A stretch of 64,000 nt of DNA, from contig JASAON010001600.1 of the NCBI GenBank assembly GCA_030849065.1, positions 1-64,000 of the forward strand, written 5' to 3'. Both the position numbers and the translations under genes were made by a program. Shown one piece after another: positions 31,701 to 39,423 of this stretch. The notes beneath the pieces were generated by a model. That model worked only from the letters and a program-made list of their open reading frames with translations. It was not told where the DNA came from and did not search any database. The first letter of the stretch is position 1, and the number at the start of each line of letters is the position of its first letter. The DNA is from Jaenimonas drosophilae. Taxonomy: Eukaryota > Euglenozoa > Kinetoplastea > Trypanosomatida > Trypanosomatidae.

Positions 31701-34700
31701 AGTCGTCGTCGTCCTCACTGGCGCGGAGGAAGAGGGTGTAGTCACCGGCAAAGGGCAGCGCCACCTCAAAGGTGTTGGTCGCTGTGTGGGAGTAGAGGGT
31801 GGGAGTCGTGTAGTCAATGGTGAGGCTGCACCTGGCTACAGGGGCTAGGGCGAAGCTGAGTAGGGAGATGACCATGGCCGCATCGGAGCTCGCAAAGGTC
31901 AGGCTCGTGCGTTGGAAGGGCATCGGGCTGGCGTTGGGGGTCAGGGTCGGACCCGTGAAGGGGCTCTTGAGGAAGCTGAGCTCGCTGTAGGCGAGGGGGG
32001 AGGCGGAGCTGGGCACCTCTGCCCAGCTGTTTCCCGCTCCCGCGAGGAGGTAGCAGACGGTGACGTCCACGACGGACGCCCCACACACGGAAAAGGCTGC
32101 CACAGACTCGGAGCTCAGGCTCGGAATGAGTTGGGCCAGTCCAATCGCTGGGCTTGGCACCGCTGCGGCAGTACAGTCGAAGCCGTTCGTGCCGCTGCCC
32201 TTGGCCACGAGCTTCAGCTGGTCCTTTGTGGTGAGGAGGTTGGCGCTGGAGTGAAGGAAGAGCTGCGCAATCTGGGTGGCGAAGGTCGGCTCCGGCCATG
32301 CCACGTAGTTGGTCGGCTGTGGTGGGTCCACCTCGAAGCTGGGGACCTCAGCGATCCACATCCACGACTTGTCCGCGGCTGCCGCACCACTCTGGTAGCA
32401 CAAGAGGTAGGTCCCTGCACCAAGGACACGCGGGTTGTATACGGCCACGATACCATTGGGACTGCTGACGGGGGTGCCCGCCGCACCTCCGCTGTTGGTG
32501 CTGGCATCCGCATTCGCCGCCGCCGCAGTGCAGGCCACGGGGTAGTCGGCGACGTCGAGGTCGGTGGCGTTGATGATCTTGACGTGGTCGGCGTTGCTGA
32601 GCTGGTTGCCCGTGATGGTGAGGGAAAGCTCCTGGCCCACATAGGCGGGTGAGGGAAGAACACTGTAGCGCTGTGGGCCATTCATGCCAACAGAGAAGAC
32701 GTAGCCGCCCGCCTGATTGGGCACCGCAACGTCGTGGGTCTGGCCCGAGGTGAGGAAGCAGAGGTAGTAGTAGCCCTTGGTCACGAGCTGCGGCTGCACG
32801 GTGGCGGCGATGGCGGCGGCGGAGGTGGGGGTGAAGGTCGTGAAGTGCGTCACCCCGCCCACAGGTGGGGTGGCCCCCACGCAGCTCGGCACGGCCTGGG
32901 GGTCGGCAATAGGGTAGAGCTGGGCGACGTTCGTTTCTCCAGTGGCGAAGATGGGGTCGGTGGCGGTGATGGTCATGGTGAAGGCGTTCTCCACGGCAAT
33001 GAGAGCGGGTACGGTGTAGCTCGTCGGGGCGGCCACAAGAACGTCCAGGGCCGTCGGGGAGACGGAGGCGATGAAGCGGCCACGCAGCTGGTAGCACAGC
33101 AGGAAGGCACCGGAACTGGGGTAAGGGTACTCGGTGAGAAGTGGATCTGCGGTGGGTGGATCAGGGATGAGCACCTGCAGCGTGTTGTCCACCAAGACGA
33201 CGGTGGCGGAGGCAGCCTCGGCACGGGTGGCTGGCAGGTAGCATGGGTTGCTGGCGATGGTCCACGGCGTCGTTGCTGGCGTTGCCACCTCCTTTACAAA
33301 GAAGACCTGCTCGAGGTCCGCGACCGTCGTGCCATCCACGTAGGTCAAGGTCACGGCGGTGCTGGGCGTTCCGACACGTGGTGAGGTTGGCACCGTGGCA
33401 AAGGTCGTGATGGGTGCCGCCGTCAAGGTCAGCTCAGCCGTGTTGACGTAGCCACCCACGACACGGAAGTCGTAGTAGAGCTCCCAACTCGCCCGACCAG
33501 CACGTCGCATGCACACAAAGTAGCTGCCCACTGCCGCACGTAGAATGAGGTGGGCGTAGGGGGCGTTGTCCAGGTTCACGAGTGGGGCGCCGTAGCCAAA
33601 GTTGGTCGGAATGGCATCCACGGCGGGGGAGACGAGGGGGTTCTGGCAATCCATCGTGGGGGAGATGCGCACCACATCGGGGGCTCCCTCCTCCGCGGCA
33701 GCAGCAGGATTCCCAGTGCCGTCGTCCAGCACAATATTCAGCGGGACACTGGTGTTGAAGAAGAGGAAGAAGCGCTCACCTTGGAAGGCGGTCAGACCTC
33801 CACGATCGGTGTAGGCCCCGGTCGGGGACTGCAGCGGGTAGATGATGAGGTAAGTGGGATTCGCAACGTAGACGGGCTGACCATTCTCCACGGCGGTGTA
33901 GCAGACCACGTAGGTTCCTGCTTCCAGTACCTGCTCCGCGATGCTCCACTGGGTGTTGATGCCGTCGAGGGTCAGCTTCTTGCTGGTGTAGGCGTGAGGT
34001 GCGCTGGCGCAGAGCTGTGAGCTCGGTGTGTCCATCCCATTGGTGGCCTTGACAAGAAAAGCAACGTCCTTGGTGGTGAGGTAGTCGGGCATCGTTTCAT
34101 TCCCCATGAAGGTGAGGACGAGGGGTGCCATCACCTCCGCCTGTTGTGGCTCCGATGCCCACACCGACGGAATGCTGGGCACAATGCGAAGGTTGCGATC
34201 GAGGGCATCACCACGGGGCACGGTGGCAAAGGAGCCGCCCTCCAGTTGGTAGCAGACCGTCAGGTTCCGCTCCACGGTGACGGTTGTGGTCACTCCGTCG
34301 GCCCCCACTTCTTCCATCGTCGTGAGGTCGCCAGGGATAACGAAGGAGATGGTGGCCTGCAGTGCGGTCGTCACGGCAGTAATCGCACCCTCCGCCACCA
34401 CTGTGGCGTTGACGAAGCCACACTCAAAGAGGCTGCCATCAATGAGGTGCACCACATCCCCGACCTGGAGTGGGGTGGCTGCGGTGTGTCCCTCGGCAGG
34501 GGTGAGGGTGAGGCTGACATTCTGGCCAGCCATGGGGAGGAGTGGCTCGGGCACAAAGGTCATGGGGTTTACGGCGGCGATGCTCAGACCCGTGGCGTCC
34601 ACCTCCTTGGTGCTCTTGGGAGGCGGGGAGGTGACCCGGAAGAGACCACTTGGGGTCACGAGGCACAAGGCGTAAAGCTCGCCCGGTCCAACCATTAGGC

Positions 34701-37700
34701 GGGCCTGGCGGAACCGCACATCCTCCGTGGCGGAGAGCACCTCGACCACAGGAAAGGTGGGCTTGATGCCCGTGGCGTCGAAGAAGGGGGCGTAGTTGCA
34801 CTCTGTGGTGCCGCTAATGAGCCTGCCTTCCGACAGGGTCAAGACGCGCTGCCCGTCATTGAAGAAGGAGCCACCCACCATGAGCTCCTCGTACTGCGAG
34901 ATGGGGTAGCGGGAGCTGGAAAAGTTGGTGGATGGATAGACGTAGTAGAGGGCACCTTGGCTAATGGCCACGGCGGAGTTTTCATTGCCGGGGAAGAGCA
35001 CCGTCAGGATCTCCACAGGACTGCCTTGATGCCAGTAGCACACGGCGTAACCGGCGGCAGAGTTGTTGAAGCGCAACACACCTCGCCACTCCGTGCCATC
35101 CTTGCTAACCCAACCATCCCCGACGGAGACGGAGAGGGCCTCGCCCGCACAGCTGGCAGATTGGATGACGAGGGTGTCGTCGGCCAAGAGGTCTTTGCCC
35201 GTCACGGTGGCCATGGCGTACATTTGCTCCACCAAGGGGTAGCTATCAAAGGCGACGGAGCTCGGGTTCGACTCCACCACACTAACGCTGGGCGGGTTCT
35301 CGATGGGCACCGGCGCCCAGGTCTGCCCGTTGCGGAGGTAGCATAGCTCCATCGCGCACGGCTGGCCCTCTCCCGGCTGCCCACAGATTAGCTCGTCGTA
35401 GAGCATCCCACTCCCAAAGCGCTTCGACTGGCTGGAGGCCACCCATGAGACACCGGTGGCGGTGATGACGAGTGGGTTGGGGTCAATGCTGGGGCTCAGC
35501 CATCCAGCAATGGTGCTGTTGCTTTGAATGATGTCCGTCTCCAGGTCGTGACAGGTGAAGGTGCCGTTGGCGGGAAGGAAGAAGATGGCGTCGTTGACGC
35601 TCAGGCCCGTCCCAACCACATCCAAGACGTAGTCCGCGTTTTGGTTCGTGACAATTTCCCGCCCCTCACCCTTGGCGGGGAGGTAGGAAGCTGGGTTGGC
35701 GTTCGCCACCGTCAACACACCAGGCACACGTCGGTTGCTGCTGAAGCTTGAACTCGAGCCGTAGCAGACCGTGTAGTCCCCAGACGGCACGAACTGTCCC
35801 GGGAACTGCACCGACAAGGTGGCGGCACAGTCAACGCTGGAGTAGGTGCCAGGGACATTGGCCCAGCATGAGGCGTCTGCCCCAGGGACGAGGCGGACGG
35901 CCACGCAGCTTGTGCAGACGCTGGCGCTGCAGACGAGGTTGATGGTGAGGAACTGGCCTGAGGTGGGGAGGGCGGGGACACTGGCAAAGGCACTCGGGTT
36001 GGCCGCCCCCACGACAAAAGAGGTGCGCAGGAAGCCGCTGGTCCGGGGGAGGTCGTTGAAGGAGGTCTTCTCGGCTGCCTCGGCGGCGAGGCGGTAGCAC
36101 ACCCGGAAGCTCCCCGCCGCGGTCGTGACGAAGCTCTGGCGGTAGGAGAGGCCCCCGGCGGGGACGGTGGGGTTGCCAATGGGCTGCACCTTCTTGGAGG
36201 CGCCGTCGGTCGAAAAGGTGGCGGAGCAGGTTGTGGTGTCATCAATCAGAATGAGCTCATCCGCGGCGGAGAGGGCGACGCACCCCGTCGTGAGGCAGCG
36301 GCGGGTGGCGGTGATGCTAAAGAGGGACCCCGCGACAGCGGATGAGCCGGAGGTGGTGGCTGCGGAGTAGAAGGTAGGGTTGGCCATGCCCACGGTCAGC
36401 CGCCCAGAGTAGGTGGTGATGGCCAGGGCATTCACGTTGTAACAAACCACGTAGATGGCGGCATAGTCGTAGTTGTTGAAGCCAAGCGGGGAGGTGTAGA
36501 GGACGGTGTCATCCCCATCTTGTGTGAGGCTGCTGCTGCTGTAGCTCACCAAGGTGCCAAAGGCACAGCTGACTGGATCGCAGAAGCAGCTTGGGTTGGG
36601 GTTGGCGCTCTGCACGTACCGGTAGAAGAAGACGGAGTCAGAGGCGGCGTCGAGCTCGGTGGTGTTGGAGGAAATGGTGGCCAGGTTGGGCATCCCGGCA
36701 CGGTAGATGCCCGTGTCAGGGAGCAGGCTCCACGTTGCCGAGGAGGGGACTGGACTTTCCACGACGCGACTGCCCGTGTAGGTCACGCGAATGACCCCGT
36801 TGGTGGACCACTGGTAGCACAGATTCACCGTTTGCCCCACACGCAGGTTGCTGGAGCCATAGTAATCCACCTTCACGGACGTGGCGGTGCTTGTGGTGGT
36901 GTTGATGACGGCACTCAACATGGTTTGTGCAGGGAGGGCGGAGGGCGGGGGGCAGACCCCACTCGCCAGGAGCACGCCATCCGCCACTGGGTAAATGGCA
37001 TCGGTGGTCGGCTGCAAGGCTGTGCCCGAGAAGGTGGAGAGCAGGCCCGCCACCGCCACGCGCCATGGCTGCGGGGAGGACGACAACAAGAGCGGGTTTG
37101 GCTGTGCAGCCGTCAGGCCATAGTCGGTCGAGTTGGAGCTCTCTGCCGTGGCAGGGAGCACCGGCACGAAGCCACCTCCGGCACTCGTGGACTGCACACA
37201 AACAATGTAGTTTTCACCCGCCGTGTTGATCATCATGTTGACGGAGTTGGCGGCACTCACTGTGGCACTCATAAAGTCACCGGGTTGAGCGGCGGCGCTG
37301 CAGACCGCGGCACCGTTGCAGAGCTCCGTCACACAGGCATTCTCCGCCTGCAGCAGCTTCACCACCGTGATGGAGCTGGCGGCGGAGCTGGCGGCGTTGG
37401 CATTGATAAACTGCATCGTGGTGGTTTCCTTAGCCGTGAGGGATGCACCGGTGGGGAGGCCAAGACGGTAGCGGACAGGGAAAGGTGAGATGAAGATGTC
37501 AGTCCCCGGGCAGCCATCCACCGGGGCGACGGTTTGGGCGGAGGGTTGCGTGAAGATCCAGTCCGTGGAGCCACGTAGACGGTAGCAGGCGGTGAGACAG
37601 GCACTGGCCATGCCCACAATGGTGTAGGAGTAGCTCGTCCCGGGCTGCACCTCCGTCACCGAGGACAGACTCACGCGCGCGCTTGGGGTGGAGGTGCCGC

Positions 37701-39423
37701 ACATGCCGCCCTCATCAATGAGCTCCACCGTGTCGGAGGCGGAGAGGCCCACACCCACAAAGACCAAGGCCGCCCCTTGGCCGGCAAAGAAGGGGTAGGG
37801 CGTGATGGAGAAGGTCGGGTTGCGTGGGAGGAGATCAATCTCCCCCGCAATCTGGGCGTAGTTGGTCATGCCCGCCTTTTGGTAACACACAAACAAGGTG
37901 GTTGCCTGGGTGAGGGTGTAGGCCACGGAGGTGCAGGTCGGGGTGGCCGTCTCCCCGCCCATCTCGCACGCAAACACCAAATCGCCCTCGGTGGTGGCGC
38001 ATGGATTCACGTCGGTGCTCGCCGTGAGGAAGGCGTCATCGGCCTCCGCATTGAGCCCTGACCCGGCGAAGGTGAGGGTCATGACGGAGCCAACGGTGGG
38101 CGCGGCGGGTACCACGGTGAAGCCCGTGGGCTGCAGCACCGCCAGGGTGAAATCCGCTACCGTTGTGTCAGCATTGAGGTAGACGGGGGCCCACAAGGCG
38201 GTGGATGCGCGGCGGTAGCACACCTGCCCCACCACATCCTGGGTGAGGAGGTTGGGGGCAAAGAAGGGGCACGAGACGGTGGTGGCGTCTACTTGCACTA
38301 GGTTGCCCACGTTGAGATTTGCCAGGATGGAGGAGCTCGAGCTGGGGCAGCTCTGGCCTGCCCGAATGACCTTCACCGCATCGGCCGTGGAAAGACCGGT
38401 GCCAACAAAGGTCATGGTGCCCTCCTCACGTGCCTGGGGACGGAGCGGTGTGCGGGTGTAGGTGCCTGGGTTGGCGGGGCTCACCACCACCATCTTGGTA
38501 TTGGCCACCAGGGTGTAGGCCATGGAGGTGGAGGTCGAGGCACAGCCATTGGCCAAGGTGCTATCCCCGCAGTAGGGGATGCAAATGGCATAGCCCAGAG
38601 CGGGTGGGGCGTAGGGGGCCACAAAGGTTCCCGCCACGTTCCTGGTGTAGATGAGGGGCACGACCCCTGCGGGGGTGGTGCCAGCAGCAACCTGCGCGCC
38701 GACAGTCCCGCAGGTAGAGGTGAGGGCGTTGAGGTTGGTGCATGTTGTTGCCCCACTGCATGGAATCAGGAGCAGCGTACTGGATGCGCTGAGCCCGCTA
38801 TTCGCTGGCCGGCCCTGCTGGGCGTCGGTGGCGACGGTGAGGGTGATGGCACCCTCTCCCCCACTCGGTGCGGCTGGGCTGAGGGTGTAGGTGGTGTAGA
38901 TGGCGGGCCACACCTGCAGCACCGCGGCACCCGTGGTGAAGCCGCGTGGGAGTACCTGGGCAGTGGCTGGCGTGGTGGCCTTGGCAATGTAGCAACCCAC
39001 GTAGGTTGAGCCCACGGCGAAGGCGTCGGTGGTGATGGTGATGGAAGAGGTACCCGTGAAGCCCTCACTACTGGTGCTCGTGACGGGAAACACCACGACG
39101 CCCTCGGCTGGGTTCACGATGCACTCAGCCGCGGTGTTGCCTGTGGAGGTGATGAAGTAGAGCTGATCGCCCGTGGTGATGGCGGGGTCTCCCTGCAAGG
39201 GTACGCTCTGGATATCCACCTGAATGGTTTGGTAGAGGGAGGCCTCCACCACGTTGGAGGTGGTGAAGGTCATGGCCGCCTCCACCCGAGGGCTTACACA
39301 CAGGCTGAGGAGGAGGAGGAGGACGAGCACCAGGGCCCGACGACTAGATGAAATAGAGGTACATGCTGCACCACAGTGGTCCCCTGAAGCACCACCGGGG
39401 GGTCGAGGACGATGAAGCATCAT
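19762..39423 (-). CDS. Giant single-pass surface protein with about 46-48 diverged beta-rich repeats
   Basis: One uninterrupted frame encodes about 6,553 residues. The start is an ATG at 39423, with a second ATG next to it; the codon before is GTG. A signal peptide is clear (RRALVLVLLLLLSLCVSPRVEA, about residues 28-49). Residues about 50-5630 are a tandem array of about 120-residue beta-rich domains. A typical domain has a proline-rich start, a hydrophobic strand (as in LTFAGSGL), an acidic D-x-hydrophobic segment with one Cys, and a closing strand with hydrophobic-Cys-Tyr (LCY, VCY). I count 46-48 such closings. Residues 5632-6190 are a different, Ig- or filamin-like stretch. A transmembrane helix (about 6195-6217) and a Pro/Ala-rich tail of about 336 residues with basic patches follow. 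It is a type I plasma-membrane or flagellar-surface protein, perhaps adhesive. I cannot name a family; no catalytic motif is seen. Confidence 0.9.
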   Translation of the reverse strand: MMLHRPRPPGGASGDHCGAACTSISSSRRALVLVLLLLLSLCVSPRVEAAMTFTTSNVVEASLYQTIQVDIQSVPLQGDPAITTGDQLYFITSTGNTAAECIVNPAEGVVVFPVTSTSSEGFTGTSSITITTDAFAVGSTYVGCYIAKATTPATAQVLPRGFTTGAAVLQVWPAIYTTYTLSPAAPSGGEGAITLTVATDAQQGRPANSGLSASSTLLLIPCSGATTCTNLNALTSTCGTVGAQVAAGTTPAGVVPLIYTRNVAGTFVAPYAPPALGYAICIPYCGDSTLANGCASTSTSMAYTLVANTKMVVVSPANPGTYTRTPLRPQAREEGTMTFVGTGLSTADAVKVIRAGQSCPSSSSSILANLNVGNLVQVDATTVSCPFFAPNLLTQDVVGQVCYRRASTALWAPVYLNADTTVADFTLAVLQPTGFTVVPAAPTVGSVMTLTFAGSGLNAEADDAFLTASTDVNPCATTEGDLVFACEMGGETATPTCTSVAYTLTQATTLFVCYQKAGMTNYAQIAGEIDLLPRNPTFSITPYPFFAGQGAALVFVGVGLSASDTVELIDEGGMCGTSTPSARVSLSSVTEVQPGTSYSYTIVGMASACLTACYRLRGSTDWIFTQPSAQTVAPVDGCPGTDIFISPFPVRYRLGLPTGASLTAKETTTMQFINANAASSAASSITVVKLLQAENACVTELCNGAAVCSAAAQPGDFMSATVSAANSVNMMINTAGENYIVCVQSTSAGGGFVPVLPATAESSNSTDYGLTAAQPNPLLLSSSPQPWRVAVAGLLSTFSGTALQPTTDAIYPVADGVLLASGVCPPPSALPAQTMLSAVINTTTSTATSVKVDYYGSSNLRVGQTVNLCYQWSTNGVIRVTYTGSRVVESPVPSSATWSLLPDTGIYRAGMPNLATISSNTTELDAASDSVFFYRYVQSANPNPSCFCDPVSCAFGTLVSYSSSSLTQDGDDTVLYTSPLGFNNYDYAAIYVVCYNVNALAITTYSGRLTVGMANPTFYSAATTSGSSAVAGSLFSITATRRCLTTGCVALSAADELILIDDTTTCSATFSTDGASKKVQPIGNPTVPAGGLSYRQSFVTTAAGSFRVCYRLAAEAAEKTSFNDLPRTSGFLRTSFVVGAANPSAFASVPALPTSGQFLTINLVCSASVCTSCVAVRLVPGADASCWANVPGTYSSVDCAATLSVQFPGQFVPSGDYTVCYGSSSSFSSNRRVPGVLTVANANPASYLPAKGEGREIVTNQNADYVLDVVGTGLSVNDAIFFLPANGTFTCHDLETDIIQSNSTIAGWLSPSIDPNPLVITATGVSWVASSQSKRFGSGMLYDELICGQPGEGQPCAMELCYLRNGQTWAPVPIENPPSVSVVESNPSSVAFDSYPLVEQMYAMATVTGKDLLADDTLVIQSASCAGEALSVSVGDGWVSKDGTEWRGVLRFNNSAAGYAVCYWHQGSPVEILTVLFPGNENSAVAISQGALYYVYPSTNFSSSRYPISQYEELMVGGSFFNDGQRVLTLSEGRLISGTTECNYAPFFDATGIKPTFPVVEVLSATEDVRFRQARLMVGPGELYALCLVTPSGLFRVTSPPPKSTKEVDATGLSIAAVNPMTFVPEPLLPMAGQNVSLTLTPAEGHTAATPLQVGDVVHLIDGSLFECGFVNATVVAEGAITAVTTALQATISFVIPGDLTTMEEVGADGVTTTVTVERNLTVCYQLEGGSFATVPRGDALDRNLRIVPSIPSVWASEPQQAEVMAPLVLTFMGNETMPDYLTTKDVAFLVKATNGMDTPSSQLCASAPHAYTSKKLTLDGINTQWSIAEQVLEAGTYVVCYTAVENGQPVYVANPTYLIIYPLQSPTGAYTDRGGLTAFQGERFFLFFNTSVPLNIVLDDGTGNPAAAAEEGAPDVVRISPTMDCQNPLVSPAVDAIPTNFGYGAPLVNLDNAPYAHLILRAAVGSYFVCMRRAGRASWELYYDFRVVGGYVNTAELTLTAAPITTFATVPTSPRVGTPSTAVTLTYVDGTTVADLEQVFFVKEVATPATTPWTIASNPCYLPATRAEAASATVVLVDNTLQVLIPDPPTADPLLTEYPYPSSGAFLLCYQLRGRFIASVSPTALDVLVAAPTSYTVPALIAVENAFTMTITATDPIFATGETNVAQLYPIADPQAVPSCVGATPPVGGVTHFTTFTPTSAAAIAATVQPQLVTKGYYYLCFLTSGQTHDVAVPNQAGGYVFSVGMNGPQRYSVLPSPAYVGQELSLTITGNQLSNADHVKIINATDLDVADYPVACTAAAANADASTNSGGAAGTPVSSPNGIVAVYNPRVLGAGTYLLCYQSGAAAADKSWMWIAEVPSFEVDPPQPTNYVAWPEPTFATQIAQLFLHSSANLLTTKDQLKLVAKGSGTNGFDCTAAAVPSPAIGLAQLIPSLSSESVAAFSVCGASVVDVTVCYLLAGAGNSWAEVPSSASPLAYSELSFLKSPFTGPTLTPNASPMPFQRTSLTFASSDAAMVISLLSFALAPVARCSLTIDYTTPTLYSHTATNTFEVALPFAGDYTLFLRASEDDDDYPNITHSTLLTVAGCDPCEVSPPYDFVGGTVTLDFPSTTGSSLSAKDGLRLIPTSVGLMGDPCSSTAGPYGETTFHPIDVVGPGAKASYNVSTGTQDTADDYLGEYYLCYSKSKSVNTNFYVLTSTAGSPLTFSIFPMDALAVTFCPNGDNNNLLSLETMTFNITMDDPNKFPNTGFLSGDELVALPSAVLPTGVCEDYDPPTTTTTDNATLGVAMANGEAALVPSLDTFGVGFSNWVMTLPFLKQATSYTLCFKLQYANQFHQLSDKPMVVQPPNPINFVTSPPVIVPNSVDVSITIEGTNLANTDQVFIVPVAESCAETCTRPLNPTIWNGNPYTVRFVSDTTVVVDFEGPITQVVTLGVCYRTTGFLLTRLGNIVVAQANPHYYGTSFTPRVGTQPELIFYGTGLTTADAVMLVPVTQSCLIGNAVAVGSAVSANPAVGTSTFAIPLIGDDIQANTRYTVCYQVASTAGYVAVPVPLLVFPGGPTSFVSSNLPMVGRATVLSFPADYQTQIGDAIFLACPGCSCFKTEEAVVPYGSVSATAVANTISLRVGFNTTQSYPLCYQVVGSGFGLVSMVVPTTNSPAAVEVAPLPTFQGQRLTYTFSEVSDSVPVAMGDAAMLVQAGRTCWETSSTEPNGVVVQPSDIATVGKGAEAASISTWKAHVPSLGPNVPKPDLFPLSYLLCYREAGQSEFVSVPFPFVDELMSSVSPATYNTNPEKGIPQGIVNATVVFANAAEGGAAYAVEFATLTDNVCDAAGSVVVSAPGPAYPVYALSLPTDATLGSNNVALCYTRAGATVAELPQLLTVVASNPSGYTTNVVAGDTARERQYLEVHVMGTGLSDDEDRIAFTDVPCAAVPGPMESSTLLARLGDISTVVEGTEVVVTAQFVAPTSPISMHVCYYMNGFWREVGAPLVLQVPVPSSAEVYAVGRATSLRAGQHLFIELVGGAQTTPVGAAILSGSSDGAGTWCNNFTADDIQEPSLLIQSAALLDVPIWQHPGAARLCLHNTATSPWADVGESITAPFLMEVLPPNPSSLTSFPVVPRVGQKVTLTFHLIVAASAEDVVKLTTDSITTPCESATSMDGFAATMPVEVVDDFTTSITLTDTTDPLHYRSFNASGDVRVCYFTSSESSWAVVGGTVEAGTIVVGEQVPESWNLVGADAAILGKPFTLAFNDAEGRLNATGDLAFAVMSGTSCGANPYDCPQCIVFSLDEALSTPQRVVTQANLSVTVGELNLCYQLYDATPALIPDALNVENGPIQCVEQSSVVVGQQQNVTFMIQEGTSVTDDSWRVSFYATSAMSCDANYVPDFLAAMATQVETTPTSVTYALQWPVSMTEERYTLCYTHKGEAGPICTCGQIDARTGECFVETLPGAPQSFSTTPFPTYVGQSITVLLELNEMWVMYPPTVIKFVRYVDPLTTCRDDAAFATPANPITKVSALEYSYTFTFDYQLGTMDLVVCALTGLSDDFAAVGLLPSLQNTTRQPSTTMWVRPYLDLTTFPSEAAYLRAQQSLNLYFTHQSHQADDLISLEDTIAFVDSPTNCNEAFINAQDVNTVMAMFVSSDTIFVTTPATVNAINAETLQSSTVATFAAAGVGTHNLCYKLSGGTWAPVLPSLAILPAVFSSCAFTSLPSPLNRVDGTDTSSERAMQFIPTTITATDAIQTLYTSNDAVRIVPQTRLCVDDSAPVFTIGTSQVQPPTSDTIKTIFFAPTVGDWKLCYRFGGTTNPSISNWSPTCGLNGLTAASPTANTVGCLNVGQTLDPTATQTDDYLFNTADRVRYVGANDPCLLPDGSTTVASTITMGDAVQSVAGQALPASASGGHTAEVPYALLLKGTTAVRLCYVDAAGNQYAIPLRVSSAPTSSTFAVQPRQPATLQLQSRRQVGQRLALNFTAAATGVTPVLVPSGPIPSPLVPGPAYDGKFDAATMLALGATPVYRDGRCTAAVRAGATLSLQGVYGAATAPPYVMGVYDPKTPQFFIACYRLAECGVEDSGSAASVDPYNPSSTSTIQAAPRRGQLITVNFQRDTTSSTAALLSPGADRADYALNLDSCWTLANNAGTLVSGSSQATNFVTFFAAQSPATAVASTPTRSCYKLVDGSWSELPDGVGTLLAANPVAFTTTPPTARQNQLNHIDFVGKAGLSEGDVVKIIPLSLNCSADALPAAGVQGWSASSTPLPSSADGWPITRFLSATTSSMTFSASNSGSYSVCYRLATDTVWTLVYGDLIIAEKNPAQVIQHPVSTLESEPFTLNFTAATGASLSAADRVVLYAGDDINCADPGTVDEINMGPSRTDLLPSQLGYAFSVAERGNYTLCYLLNTGTDQTTIVWGFPIIVVGPNPTSVAAFPSGAQALRALELISLVFDGFGLSSAEGKSDAVKLIDGTLPATQLSCLNANPATGVTNYPLYANGTNAVQVWRTTASAASYWVCYKLNGGFYHMLGTTTPVRVTSVAIPSAATSPKFGAPVSDGESMTWTISGNTACDAADVVFYSTLDCDDVAYYDTSAITANSFPNGASSMGSNCGGTTSSSIAVRLGSSVSSEEDDDATTAASLCYFRATDRTVTVLQSDSIQVQQGSPAVLASPISVTAQQVFGFTLDVTPGPTDYVVLVTDPSTCVGVTAPTNQAIFTSTAFNAGTSLLEVTAAVPASGTYAICYSHQVGICAASKKRDCARVVGTVMAGGASPSGWFSSPTTLYTSSTAVVTFQGVSAESQSTAVAWMALLPSTNTVAAMAEEGGAEMAWAVAEDDAATAATTTTNTMEQVNDVCQAPRGATSITLAYDPTTQQWSSPSRLLAVASYALCYLPSGTSLSPPAAPQLPLVLFPPAEHAGPTVLLTTVTSATFTDTPIVGSDATVVLQGGGLAQDDVLTAVAPPANTKDLPDDVCSNVSYTPRVTAHASTSGYGLTTILRTMTFATSGSYVLCYHPAAAGASPATLISNTIITVMPQVLSVSVVTSPVVVEVPVELRFSGSSLSTTNLVALPFVGKMSADEINVASVCGPTSSATYAPMTSAAVDGSSAFFTTTPEEAGPHMVCFKQSSSSDTILLSTVVEVQRQDAVEAAFQVQPSDCAAYFMCGVSPVVALLNSSGSPTSSPGVAVAMYLVDATTAERVPDGVVADESFVESPAGVFTFVALRISTAGTYRMVVNFTLAGGQHSLVATSANFEVAKNNAPTNSFARLVCVPNGGVLPTSTTPMQCTVTTLISTVISNFPYAVAVSSGSATACAYASAEARACTFTVTPAPLTNYQLVVVRPGSPYDTWPVENSPLTAYLPTFPEPMTTLQCGAATTTNGNVLALPSLMVREGSTLSCQIQGKATVGGVTMNVVALVDDLRAQFSVDGRPATSLTVGPLPASLDGMYEVNLTVPASLELAVQGYVRAQPNAESWLDMTGSPVGFTVLGVPTTASTLSCHASLTGSTLWFSPLGEVSCVLQLRNANGPINGASTDYLVSMPKGGSAQPIPSSYGTELSITASAPSPLTTWQGDAQAFAVEAEYLMTQAIISTYTGSLVFANKIVSQSATFTAGSSGVVVFSGSGLQTSHLYLISTTPTCADAQKVSASNEGQAAGTITLSFTVPDATNFFFCFIPEDARLSNTATAAPLSPTAFVVSHGGKHSGWTTGDLILLIVGACLLFILLVLFLILLWRLCCHAPAATRHHAYRDVDAPTAPTAAMPRTNDRYVSLPPPPPLAPVPAPAPAPVVAAAATPAQPPVDHLRIHIAEEQRPPQQPPSVPAPLAAAGGAGVKNILAPAPLTDVTAAPPAAAASGTPHGRRRRSSGSRHSKSRYVDVDGTSDLSASTTLGSTPQATGRRRTPVLPPPLPHAAAAVPPPPLTPPPTVGPPFIAPPPSGSAAMPPGLPPLPSSLASTQPAPAAAPAPAPAQPTTAAPSPVIGPVSGPYQHLHYPSPGASTTQAAISPNPTLVAAPLSASGDVVPANLRPSNELPPLPPTPMGTASLSGSVGPFVVAGHTSRPMVRAKRSQ

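Noticed and set aside
29194..31848. 884-codon plus-strand frame antisense to the giant gene
   Set aside because: Same reasoning: an antisense shadow with His/Gly/Val-rich composition, against the direction of the unit.
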